DNA from: Adiantum capillus-veneris | Taxonomy: Eukaryota > Streptophyta > Polypodiopsida > Polypodiales > Pteridaceae | Direction of reading: 5' to 3' | Assembly: GCA_014529385.2 (NCBI GenBank) | Contig: CM043961.1 | Span: forward strand, 14,458,978-14,522,977 | Length of the DNA stretch: 64,000 nt | In this document: piece by piece, positions 21,263 through 31,702 of the stretch | Numbering within the stretch: position 1 is the first letter of the stretch | Layout of the letters: the number at the start of each line of letters is the position of its first letter | The notes under the pieces: generated by a model | Seen by the model: the letters and a program-made list of their open reading frames with translations, nothing else | Database searches by the model: none | Told to the model about the DNA's origin: nothing | Program-made: the position numbers and the translations under genes

Positions 21263-24200
21263 GCGGCTCATGGAAGCTCGCCCTCCTTTCGGCAACAAAG
21301 GAGCAGCATGGCAGAGTCCTTTCATGGATGTATGGCAAGGTCGTGCTGCAAGAAGGCCATGGCAGAGAGGGAAAGCAAAGGAAGGCATGGCTCTTTGGCT
21401 TTTATCTCTCTCTCATCTTCAACCGGGCATGGCGAGATTTCTCGGCACAGAGAACCGTGGGCAACAACCCTAGCATGGACGAGGGTGTGTCGGCGACCTG
21501 AATCAAATCTGCCATGCATGGTCTCTAGAGAATCGCCTTGGGCCAAGGAAGCAATGTCGACACAGTCTCTTGGCCAGCCAGCACCTGTAGTGCGTCCCCA
21601 TGCAAGGTTTTTGGCCTGTGCAGGCGGCAGCTACTGCCATCGCCCAAAAACGTCTTCTTTTTACTTTCTTTTTACATTGGTGGGCGCCCTAGGGTCCCCA
21701 CGGGCTATCCCAGAGGCCCCGCCACACCACAGGACACTGTCTCCTTCTCGAAATCGGCCAGGGCTGCGACTAAGACACGGCATTGGCAAGGCTGTATGGG
21801 CCGTTTTTCACACAGAATTTTTTGCATATATCTGCAGACAATTGTATTCGACCTCGGCATTCCACCCTCGGCGTTTTGCTCAGGAAATCACACACCGTCT
21901 ATACGACGGGCATTCTTTACAGTCAAGACAAAAGACTCTTGGGGCTTGTCGCCATGGCAATCGAAAGGGCTACCCGTCAACACAAAAGCGAGGTTAGGTG
22001 ATTATGGTTGCATGCAACCAACCAAGCAAGCAAGTGTGACGATGACTCATGTAGCTCTTTGACCTTCAAAGGCAAGGTATGCATAGATTTGGTTTTTCTT
22101 TGGCAAAGTTTTTCAGACATGCTGTGTAATTTTTGCATGAACTAGACGAGTAAGTGTTTTGGCTTCTCATCCACAAGCAAGGCTGGTAAAAACTATTTTT
22201 CCACACATGCCAAGCACAAGGTGCTTTTGTGGTTAGAACAAGCATGATAAGCCTCATATACTTGCCTGCAACATATATGAGTGCAATTTAGACACTCCCA
22301 GCACAAGCACGGCTTGTGACAGTTGTTTTAAGCATTACTATTTTGTTGGAATCGAATCATTGTTTCACATGACAACATGGCTCAAGCATGGCTTGAGTAC
22401 TTACAGCCCTGATCTGCTGCACGGATCATCAACAGATCACTTTTGATGCCCATGGAATCTCAAGGAGATCGGCACACCCTGTGGCTCGGCTTCATGAAGG
22501 GTGCACAGAGCTCGGCATGGCCGACCTCTTGTCATTTCTTTCAGAAGCCGACAAAGATGCTAGCCCAGAGCTAACCACTTTCAATTGAAATTGCTTGACA
22601 AGGTCAATTTTTTGTACATGATCGACAAGGTTGATTCTCTTTGTTATGGCATATGTCGTCAATAGCATTTGTTGGCAATGAGGCCAGACATAGTTATATG
22701 AAGCAAGGCTTCAATTTCTGCATCTTGCATTCAGCTTCCCCACGTTTGGGCTATGCTCGGAGCATACAAAATTGGGAAGGATTTGACAATATGCTTGCAA
22801 GTTATTTCATTTCATGCCGAACGGGCATATATGGTGCAAGAGAGCGTAGTTGTGTACACGCCAACTCCCACTTGCACAACAAATATGGCTATCAACCATC
22901 TATGAGACATCAGATATGGCTATGAGCCATCTATCCGACATCCACATATGGCTATGAACCATCTGTCAGCAAGTTTTCTCCTACAAAATTTCATGACAAT
23001 TATTGTCATTGTGCAAAGCAAAGTGCTTTGGCACGGCTTCTCCCTTGTGCCGAGATACTGCCATTGATGTGGAATCAAGGGCTTTGGCACATAAGTTTGG
23101 GGAACTGGCAAAATAGGGAATGTCAGCTCACAGAATAATTACTAGTTTATTCTGTGCAAAGCACTTATGATTTTGGTTCTCACGCTTGAGACCGTTATAG
23201 TAGCCAAGGGCTTACGTTTTTGCATGCAAGGAATGCTAAGAAGGTGGCATGGCTTCCACCACTTTATGCATTATGCTTCCGCTATCACACTCGCAACTCT
23301 GTCAAGGACAAATTCAGTGATGTATTGTTGAACCTGATGGTTGGTTGCTATCAACACCCAACAGCACTAAAAGGAACCTAAATCTAGGACTTATTTCACA
23401 GGCAAAGTGCCAATGCTACGTCATTTTCATACAACCACGACCCTGCAAGGCAAGTAGATCAAGATGTGGTTGTGTTTTTCTGTTACCTCTCTCAATGAGA
23501 GAGTCATAGCAGAAACTTGTTGCATGCTTCTAGGATACGCTACACGTTAGGCATAAGATGCACACGAGCATGGCAATCAACTATACACATAATAGTTGTT
23601 CAAGGAAAGTTCCGCAGCCCAGCATGCTCTTCTTCTCTCTCGTTCTCTCTCTTTAAGGAAATAATGAAAATCTTCTAAGAAGCTTTTGATACATGTTTTT
23701 CTCGTAAGTCAGCCTGAGCCAAGGTTCTCTAACTTTCCGCTAGCCCGTGGCTAAGATGCTACTCAAATTAGTCTTCATCGGTTCATCCATTGAACACTAA
23801 TTTGCACAAGGGCTATGAGCCACACAAGCTAAGAGCCATTGTCAGGCCAAGGGTAAGGACCCAACTATTGGCATTCTTTGGGTGATTGTTTTCAAGAGTG
23901 AACAGATCTACCCAGGGAAGTATACATTGACGTTAATGGACAAGCAAGGGTCTCGTTATTCAGGATGTTTACAGTGTCATTTTTGCACTACATGATTTCA
24001 GTGCAACACTCAAGTTGAGTTTTTGATAAATCTTCAACTCATAGCAGCTGATCTATACAAGGAAGTATAGATGCGGCAACCAGTTGTGACAGCATGGCTG
24101 TCCACCAGAGCTAGGCAGTCCACTTGTGTGGATTCCATGTTCTCTCTATAGCACTACGGAGTGTCTATGGACATATTGTTTTGGGGTATGACCCGGCAAG

Positions 24201-26430
24201 TGACTGCTACATCATCCCATAGGCATTGAGGATAACAATTTGATCTCTCCCAGTAGCCTTTCAAGGAATGAATTTCGCAATCTACCACGCGGTAGTGGAC
24301 AAATTCAACTTTTGGTTGATTCCAATCAATATGTATACGGTTGACTATATTGATAACCGTTACCTGCTAGTTGAGAAATTTCTACACAGGGTCTTACCAC
24401 GTGGTTTGACACCGTAGATTCTATGTGGTTGACTATGTTGATAACGGTTACTTGCTAGTTGTGCAGTTTCTACAGAGGGTCTTACCAAGGGGTTTGACTA
24501 CGTAGATGTGAACCAAAGGGGTTGGATTGCGAGGGCAACACCCATGGTTTCCAGAGCAATACTGTTTGTTTTTTTTTCAGGTAGGAGACGTGCTCCTCTC
24601 CGTTTGAATATGGGTAAGTGAACATTCCATTCAAATCTCCAGGTACGCATCTATTGATTTGGTGTTATTCCTTTTTCAGTATGCTTTACTTGGTTTTTCA
24701 AGACGTATAAGTACGCTTGAATGTTACAGAGCCATGCCAAGGGCATGTCGGCACAAAGTATTTTGGGGCAAGTGTCCAATCTACCTTTTTGCCTTCTGCT
24801 GTTACGAACCTACTTGTAGGGTTCTATTTGGCACATGTTGTCACATGGGATACAACATGGTCTAGGAACTCAAGGAGCTTGGTTTAGCCAGTGTGGATCA
24901 TGATAATGAGGGTCCCTCTCACTCGCGTCGCAGAGTGTTCGTAGTTACCTCCACACACAAGTACAACTCGTACTTGATGGATGTCACTTTTCCTGGCATC
25001 CTTACTTGAGACATATTCCACATGTGGAGAATATGAGTCTCTGGGACTGACACTGGCGCCCAATTCGAAATGATGTGTCGCGACAAAGTCCCTAGGTGCT
25101 GGTCGCTTCTGTTCATTAGACTAATTGACGCACACAGTATCAGGAACAATTTCAGTGGCAAAAAATTGTCGGGTACTAAGTACAGACTTGTTGTGATTAC
25201 AAGTGCTGTGAAACCACCTTAACGGAGGGTCGTTTCTACATATAGCAAAGTATGCTACGTTCATGAGAATGTCTCATGGTTGGTTCCTAGGTGTGATTGG
25301 GTTGTCACATTCTATTATGGTCCAACTTTTGCTGCAAAGTATGCTACGTTCATGAGAAGGTCTCATGGTGGGTTCCTAGGTGTGACCGGGTTGTCACATT
25401 CTATTATGGTCCAACTTTGTTGCAAGATTTTCACGTAAGTATCGTGGAAAGTCTCGTCATGGAATTTTGGTTTGGATATGTTTGTGTTAAATGCATGCAC
25501 ACTAGGTGTTATGGGCCCTAGTGTTTAACACAAATTTATTTGGAGCGGCATGCAAATCCATGGACTTTATTCTTTCTGCACCATTTTGTATTGCTAGTGC
25601 AATCTCTCTTGCAGATTTCGTATGAGTTTACACCCTGCCATACAAGGTGATGGCTGAGTATGGATGTTAGTGATTGGTTGCTGGAACCTCCAATCTAACT
25701 TCAACCTAGTTGGTTGTCTCCATTCCATATCGAGTATATGGCTGGATACTCAATGGTTGAGTCATAGTTTGTCGTCAGTCATGGAAGACTGTCTGTAAGT
25801 GGTTGGGGAAAGTACCTCACTCTTACTGTTGTTATTCATCCCACGTTGGATGGGCAGCTTACAAGTATTCTATTTAGTACTAAAGGATATGCTAAGCGCA
25901 TACGTTAGTAAACCGTGCTAAAGGATCTGCTAAGAGCATACGTTAGCACAATGCATTTTGAATAGGTGATTCTCTCCTTATTCTAGAATTTTCTTAGGTT
26001 AGGTTTTCAACTTTGAACACCTGTTGTGGTGGGGTTGGATACCGATAGTTTCATAAGTCAAGGACTTAGTAGGTGTGTTGACAGAGTATGTTGGCATGTA
26101 ACCTTTGTTAGGGGTGAACATGTGGCTCTGTGTGTTCCAAAATTTTTAGAAGTCTGACAAGAGGACACTCCCTATTCTATCTTTCAGTAGCTATGATATT
26201 TTCAAGATACTCACATGAGTTATCATGAGTTACCATTTAGATACGAGTGGTTGCAAAAGGACAACAATGTTGAAAATCAAGATGTTGCTCTTGGTTTCAT
26301 TGAACCTCCTCACTGCACCAGGTATCGGTCATATGGACAATTGGCCCGTGTAGAGGATGCCAATAAGGAAAAAATCAGTGTTCTTACGAAGATACTACCA
26401 CTTGTGTTTTCGAGGACGAAAACGCTTCTC
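21263..26430 (+). other. Internal region of the 131-bp-LTR element
   Basis: The longest open frame (21308-21997, 229 codons) is not recognised and lacks retroelement motifs. Local tandem copies are present: a 31-33-bp unit three times near 22882-22970 (ATATGGCTAT.A.CCATCT), an 88-bp unit twice near 24341-24510 (TTGACTAT), an 89-bp unit twice at 25245-25425 (GCAAAGTATGCTACG), and a roughly 40-bp pair near 25880-25950. An inner copy of TGTCAGGCCAAGGG lies near 23842. Confidence 0.6.
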
Positions 26431-26444
26431 CAAGGGGGGAGTAA
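26431..26444 (+). promoter_or_regulatory. Polypurine tract
   Basis: CAAGGGGGGAGTAA, immediately before the 3' LTR. Confidence 0.8.
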
Positions 26445-26575
26445 TGTCAGGCCAAGGGCAGGGCCAAGGGCCAGGATGGACATGCGGTCAAGGGGCGCTA
26501 TATTTAGGGGCTAGGAGTCTATATATGGCACAGTTGGGTGGAGAGTTGCATGGTCAAGTCCCCCGCGGTCCTACA
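26445..26575 (+). repeat. 3' LTR, 131 bp
   Basis: Near-identical to the 5' LTR; followed by the target copy ATCGG. Confidence 0.9.
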
Positions 26576-26758
26576 ATCGGGGTATTTTTCCCCTCACAAG
26601 GAGGTTTTTTCCCTCATGCATTGTATATACGCCCATCACTCTAGAGCTACCTTATCTTTCAAGTGCACACTAAATAATACACTCTTCGTTGTGTGTCTTG
26701 AGCTTTTTTCATCTTCTCCAAGCCGTGCGCGTTTCCCTGCAACCCTATTTCTAAAAAT

Positions 26759-26770
26759 TGGTATCAAAGC
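26759..26770 (+). promoter_or_regulatory. Primer-binding site of copia X2, left copy
   Basis: TGGTATCAAAGC here; the right copy keeps TGGTATCAGAGC (62690-62701). It follows CCCTATTTCTAAAAAT, the end of the X2 LTR. Confidence 0.75.
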
Positions 26771-27104
26771 ATGTTGTGTACTCCCGAGCCTAGCTGCCAA
26801 CAGCTCTAGCACATGCTTGCTCACTTTCTTCGATTTATGTGAGCTTTGCCGAGTATCAATAGGTCAATAAATACTTTGGATAAGCTCATAGAGCTTAGTC
26901 TGCTCAAAGTTTTGATTCGGGCTTATTTTGGCCTTAGTTTCCACCACAAATAGTAGTGTGCAGCTATTTTGTCATTTTGTGCATAATTTTTGTCAGTGCC
27001 ATTTTTTAACTAACAGGTCCCTTGCAGTCTTCTACGGTTTGTGCTATATAGCACCTATTGTTCCCTCTTTGTTTCTCCTCTTTTTGGGAAGTTTTCACAT
27101 CATG

Positions 27105-27640
27105 TGTTGAGGACAAATTGGATGGGGATAATTACCCTATGTAGGCTTACGTGATGCAACATCACCTTGTCTCAAAGCGCGTTTGGAACATTGTGTAGGG
27201 CATCGATGTACATCCCGGTTCTGTGGATACATGCGATGTTGAGGATGTTGTAGGTTTGCCTGCAAGGATTGCTATTGTTAGAACTGTTTTGCTTATGGGT
27301 GAGAAAGCTTGTTGAGATGTAAGAGATGCTCAAGCTCATGCATTGATTGAGTTTTTTGTGAAGCGCACTATTACTCCCCACATTCATTCAACAAAATTTC
27401 CAAACAGGCTTGTGATATTTTGGTTGGTCTTTATGCAAGTTGCAATGAGAAAAAAATTGCATTGCTACGTAAAGAGCTGGAGTCGACGATTATGCATGAG
27501 GAAGATGAAATGGACATTTTCCTTGCTAGTGTCAAGGATATAAATGAGAAAATTATTTTTGTAGGTGAAGTCATTTCTGACAGTTCCTTGTGAAGGTTGT
27601 TCTTGATGCTTTGCTAGGTTCTTAAGACTTTTGCTAGTAC
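27105..27640 (+). pseudogene. Copia X2 gag fragment, left copy
   Basis: In shifting frames it reads LDGDNYPM, a TAG, AYVMQH, VWNIVQGIDVHPGS, VEDVAGFPARIAIVRTVLLM, DILVGLYASCNEKKIAL, ELESTIMHEEDEMDIF and KDINEKIIFVGEV. This is the usual order of plant copia gag (LDG.NY..W to DI...L). The W of NYPMW is TAG in both arms. Coding ends soon after LDAL, and no protease, integrase or reverse transcriptase of this element is present. Confidence 0.75.
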
Positions 27641-27763
27641 ATGAAGATTTATGACCCAAGGAAATCTAGAAGTTGTCAAGTTTGATGCATTATGAACATT
27701 GCTGCTGCATGAGTTCTCTCACCCTCTGTATCTCTTTCCCTCTTTCACTCACCATCCCTCCCT

Positions 27764-27767
<4 letters not shown>

Positions 27768-27808
<41 letters not shown>
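27768..27808 (+). repeat. (CT)n microsatellite
   Basis: About 20 units. The matching (GA)n at 61628-61698 in the right arm is longer. Confidence 0.9.
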
Positions 27809-27814
<6 letters not shown>

Positions 27815-27924
27815 TCCCTCCCTCTCCCCAATCCCCATTTATTGCTTTATCTATCTCTTGCTCTTTCCCAACTTGCCCATGCTTACCAAGTTGCCTAGGC
27901 TTCCTAAAAAATATGGTGACCTAC

Positions 27925-28175
27925 TGTGCGCTCCTTGCCGCACTGTTGAAGCAAGGGACTTGCCAATACACCGTGTGCGAGCCACAAACGGCTCCAAGCA
28001 CACAACAAGCCTAAACTAGCAAGCTCAAGAAAACAAAGGGTGTGTCACTCACCGCTCTACCCTCGCCTTCGTGGTGGATTCCTCGCCGCGATGAAGAAGA
28101 AGCTGCAGTCGTGCCGCGCTCAACTGCTTCGCCGCCGTCGTGCCTTCGTAATGCTCGATCGCACACACACTCTCC

Positions 28176-28209
<34 letters not shown>

Positions 28210-28502
28210 AGGAGGTGAAGAAGAAGAAGATGGAGATGGAGCAAGAGCACTCTTCAATTGCACAAATGAGAGAATGAGTAAAAATTAGGTTTAGTTGGCT
28301 TTTATAGGAGCTCACCCCATTCACACTTGGGCGCCCATGCTTAGCCAACTAACCCCTTGAATGTCCAAGTTAAAGTGCGCCTCTCATCGACGATCACTCT
28401 ACCTTTCCCTATTGGTCCGACAAGCCCGGTACCTGACTCTATCGAATACATAATACACGTCCGTCGTAGGTGATGGGTGTCCGTGTGCCGTGAGGGTTAA
28501 CA
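27925..28502 (-). repeat. 3' LTR of element B
   Basis: On the minus strand it starts TGTTAACCCTCACGG and ends GGAGCGCACA. It contains a minus-strand TATA (CTATAAAAGCC near 28305), (CT)n and (AC)n. Confidence 0.95.
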
Positions 28503-28515
28503 TGCCCCCCTTCCT
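28503..28515 (-). promoter_or_regulatory. Polypurine tract of element B
   Basis: On the minus strand AGGAAGGGGGGCA, immediately before TGTTAACC. Confidence 0.85.
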
Positions 28516-30105
28516 GATGTAGATTCCGTCCTCGGAAGCTATTGAGTTGAAGCTGGTTCGTCGAGGTGGAAGAGCATTTGAGATGAATGTCCTTAGCCTT
28601 CTTCAGTCACTGCAAAATCAAACAATATTGGCACAGTAATGGCATTCTCTTAAAAAGCATATGCAGTTTTAGATAGACACATTGATTGGTCAAAGAATTT
28701 CAAACAATTTGGTAGCAATGAACATTAAATTGCAATGTAATCAAATGCATAAACAGATGTAAAGGTAGAAAATTAAACAAGTCTGGGGTTGCTAATTTGA
28801 CGATCGAAAAGCACTAGAGATCGAATATTAATACCATGGGTAAGCTTCTTAATTTTTTGTGGTCAATTAAGTTGTTTAATCGCGAGAGCCAAGTATTCAT
28901 GTTGGAGGGCTGACTAGAGGCTATATCTAGAAAACCTTGTAGTTAAGCTACCATAAAAGGAATTTCTCATGAAATCATCGCCTGGCTGATTACTTTTTCT
29001 TTGACCCCCCAAGGTCTTTTCACACTGATTCAATTTTGAAGTGGGTGCTTATTTTGTATGCCTTGGGTTTTTTGCTTTTCAAGAAAAAGCGCCCACACTG
29101 GGAACCTCTAGGGCTCTAGTACCATAGGCGATACATGTGAGTGAAGTACCAAATCAACCTGAGATTTCTCTTCCAGCTTAAAATTTTACATTGTGGCACT
29201 GTGATTTTTGCTTGTTCATTTTCAGCATTTAAATTTTGTAACTTTGGGGGGTCATATAACATTGTTACACTCCCCAGGCTCATCACATTAGTAAACTCCC
29301 TTTATAATACTTAAGCTAAAGGTCAATAGGGTTAAGCCCACTAGAAAGCCCTAGTACATTTCATACAATGCTGCCTAAATCGGATTAAGAACTTAAGTAA
29401 CCATTGCTTATTAGGAAGGCATTCCCCATGGTATTAAGAGAAGATTTCTAATACCTAGCTTGGTCAAACTAGCTTAGTCGGACTGCTTGATTTTTAAACC
29501 TAGACAAGTGATTATGACAAAACATTACATTGAATTAAATGTTTGATACTAAGCCAATGCGCTGAATATTATGCTACCAATCACAATCAAAGCAGACAAA
29601 CATGGATGCAAAAAAGATAAGGGCAATGCTAATGGATAAGAAACACCTGTTTGTGTTGATGGTCGCGCTTGATTTGAAGTGTGAACGAGAGAAAGGTTCC
29701 ATGAAGGTCCAAATCCTAACCACAACAACACGCTCCTGTACACACTATGAAATACAAACAATACCTCTAGGAGGCACATCAGTGGGAAAAGAGAACTTTT
29801 CTAATCACTCAACTCTAAAACAGAAACACTCCTATCGTACTAATCTTACCTACCCTCCATCACTCAAGTGATGAGGATCAAAGGTGTTTTATGGCATAGG
29901 TTTCTGTTTCACTGTACCAGATGTGACATGTGTAGGTCTGAGTCAATGTTTTGACTTTAATGTGCATACTCGTTTGCTAATTGCTCTTGCTCTTTTTTGT
30001 TTTTGTGAGTATAAAGCTTTATATGTACATTCCCTAAGATTGGTGATTGAGAGGTCAGGGAAAAAGGTTGAGAGGGAAACAAGTGAATGATGGATGTCCA
30101 CAAAC
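28516..30105 (-). other. Non-coding spacer between the internal and terminal polypurine tracts of element B
   Basis: No supported ORF. The minus-strand end at the protease side starts TGTTTGTGGACATCC right after a PPT, so it looks like the start of a different LTR. No clear function seen. Confidence 0.5.
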
Positions 30106-30106
30106 A

Positions 30107-30120
30107 CTCCCCCCTTCCTT
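30107..30120 (-). promoter_or_regulatory. Internal polypurine tract of element B
   Basis: AAGGAAGGGGGGAG followed by TG on the minus strand, about 10 bp after the protease stop. A third near-copy lies inside the protease ORF at 30417-30432. Confidence 0.6.
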
Positions 30121-30127
30121 GGGTAGA

Positions 30128-31579
30128 TCATACCGTTTGAAATGAGCTTGTCACCCTTTGAAACCAATTGTTCCAGTTGGTAATAGGTGAGGATTTTTGC
30201 CAGTAGTTTTCTATTACCCTAGGTGCCTTGTCAAGTTGCAACGGTGGTAAGGTACTCTCCCAGGATCGAACTTGAAGTGGTTCATTAGGTGATTCTTGAA
30301 CACTGGGAGGTGTGGATTCTTTTGTAGCTTCATGGAGGTCCACTACTATAGATGGAGGCTGTGTAGAAGATTTTACCTCTATGGATGTATTACATGAGGA
30401 GCTAGAATCTTCATGGGACTCCCCCCTTCCTGAGGTAGGTGGAACAAATCGTTCTTTCTTTGGTACCCAAACTAGCTCGGGAGCGGGTGTGTAGCATTCG
30501 GTGATTTTTTTCTTTCCACGATCATTGATTCGTTTTGGAGCTACGGGATTGGGCTCACTTGGGTCAGGTGATAGGTAAGAGCACAATCTACGTTTTGGAA
30601 CCCAGATTTGGTCATTCCCTTGATAGTAGCCTTGGGCTTCCAATAGTCGTTTGGGAATCCAACGCAGCGTTTCTTTACATTTCTTGGAGTGAGTGGTACG
30701 GTTCTTACTAGGTTTCCGTTTTTTTGCACTAGCTATGGTCACTAAAGAAGCTTTAGGGACCCACTTGTATGTTTTCTCTGTTACATTAGGATGAGTCTTG
30801 TCGGAAGCGATATGCATTGCTTGTAGCATATTTAAGGGTACAGGAATTTCATTCCCCTTAGGTGTTACCCAGGTCGTCCCCCTATTTCCCCAAGTGTCTA
30901 TGGTTGATGCTAGGTGTACCCAATCCACATTGTCTGATTCCGTCATACCCGGTAACACATCCATATAAGGAGAATCTTGGCCAATGTCTGTATCCTTCTT
31001 ACAAGTGTAACAATATTGTAGTGGGGCCGAGTGAACTGTGGTGTCAGAGCGATGATCAATAATGGTTTTACTCCCTAAGGGGTGTACCTTACCAGTCACC
31101 AAATCCACTCTAAGGACAGAGTCTTGGAATTGCAAATAGACATGATTTTTAGACCAATCGTGAACCATTTGTGCTTCCCTCATGAATGGTCGTCCTAAAA
31201 TCATTTCATATGACATAAGGTGTTTAGAGAAATCCATTACAATGAACGTATGTCGTACCTTGTGTCCTAGAACTTTGATCTTAAGATCCTTGAGCATCCC
31301 CATAGGTTTGGCTATGGTACCATTTGCCATCTTTACCACAATGTTAGTAACACTGAGGCGGGGTTTTCCCATGGATTCCCAACAATCTTTTGTAACGATG
31401 CTAACTCCTGCACCACCATCAAGAATTCCCTTTATAGTTAATCCCTTGGTAGTGATGGGTAGGGTCGCATTAGACTCGTCGCCTTCAAAATACTGGCCTA
31501 ATTCGTTAATGGGTACCTCGATCACAGACTCGTGTCCATCTAAGTCAAGTGATTGCACATGATTTTCCTCATCAATCAT
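30128..31579 (-). CDS. Element B aspartic protease with C-terminal WVPK repeats
   Basis: This is an intact 483-codon frame from the ATG at 31579. The N-terminal part is a retroviral-type aspartic protease: active-site loop GILDGGAGVSIV (about residues 50-61, DGGA instead of the usual D(S/T)GA), the flap region, then YEMILGRPFM, the ILG motif of the second half. The C-terminal half is basic and low in order and has four W(V/I)PK motifs (KWVPK, RWIPK, IWVPK, VWVPK) about 25-60 residues apart. A related frame at 47542 has similar W-motifs. The protease would process gag. The role of the WVPK tail is unknown. It lies 124 bp downstream of gag in another frame, so translation may need frameshift, reinitiation or splicing. 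Confidence 0.85.
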   Translation of the reverse strand: MIDEENHVQSLDLDGHESVIEVPINELGQYFEGDESNATLPITTKGLTIKGILDGGAGVSIVTKDCWESMGKPRLSVTNIVVKMANGTIAKPMGMLKDLKIKVLGHKVRHTFIVMDFSKHLMSYEMILGRPFMREAQMVHDWSKNHVYLQFQDSVLRVDLVTGKVHPLGSKTIIDHRSDTTVHSAPLQYCYTCKKDTDIGQDSPYMDVLPGMTESDNVDWVHLASTIDTWGNRGTTWVTPKGNEIPVPLNMLQAMHIASDKTHPNVTEKTYKWVPKASLVTIASAKKRKPSKNRTTHSKKCKETLRWIPKRLLEAQGYYQGNDQIWVPKRRLCSYLSPDPSEPNPVAPKRINDRGKKKITECYTPAPELVWVPKKERFVPPTSGRGESHEDSSSSCNTSIEVKSSTQPPSIVVDLHEATKESTPPSVQESPNEPLQVRSWESTLPPLQLDKAPRVIENYWQKSSPITNWNNWFQRVTSSFQTV

Positions 31580-31702
31580 AATCGAGTCAGGCCTATTTGG
31601 TTGCGCAAACTGCGATAATCCCGTTCGTAGCTCTCCGTTAAGGAATGCTCGAAGTGCAAGGAATAACTCAGGATCTCCATACAGCTTTTCTATGATCGTG
31701 GT

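Larger units (their letters stand above)
20983..26575 (+). mobile_element. Full-length non-autonomous LTR element with 131-bp LTRs
   Basis: The two LTRs (20983-21113 and 26445-26575) differ at four positions by my count. They start TGTCAGG and end TTACA or CTACA. Target duplication ATCGG flanks the element (20978-20982 and 26576-26580), and the empty site ACCATCGGGGTAT-like sequence is present in the right arm near 62880. A tRNA-iMet PBS (21115-21126) and a PPT (26431-26444) are in place. No intact gag or pol is present. A late frame ends SRTKTLLQGGSN, resembling the last residues of some plant polyproteins, so the element may derive from an autonomous parent. Confidence 0.9.

Noticed and set aside
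22641-25521. Small ORFs inside the 131-bp-LTR element as genes
   Set aside because: Short, unrecognised, spread over all frames, and overlapping local duplications.
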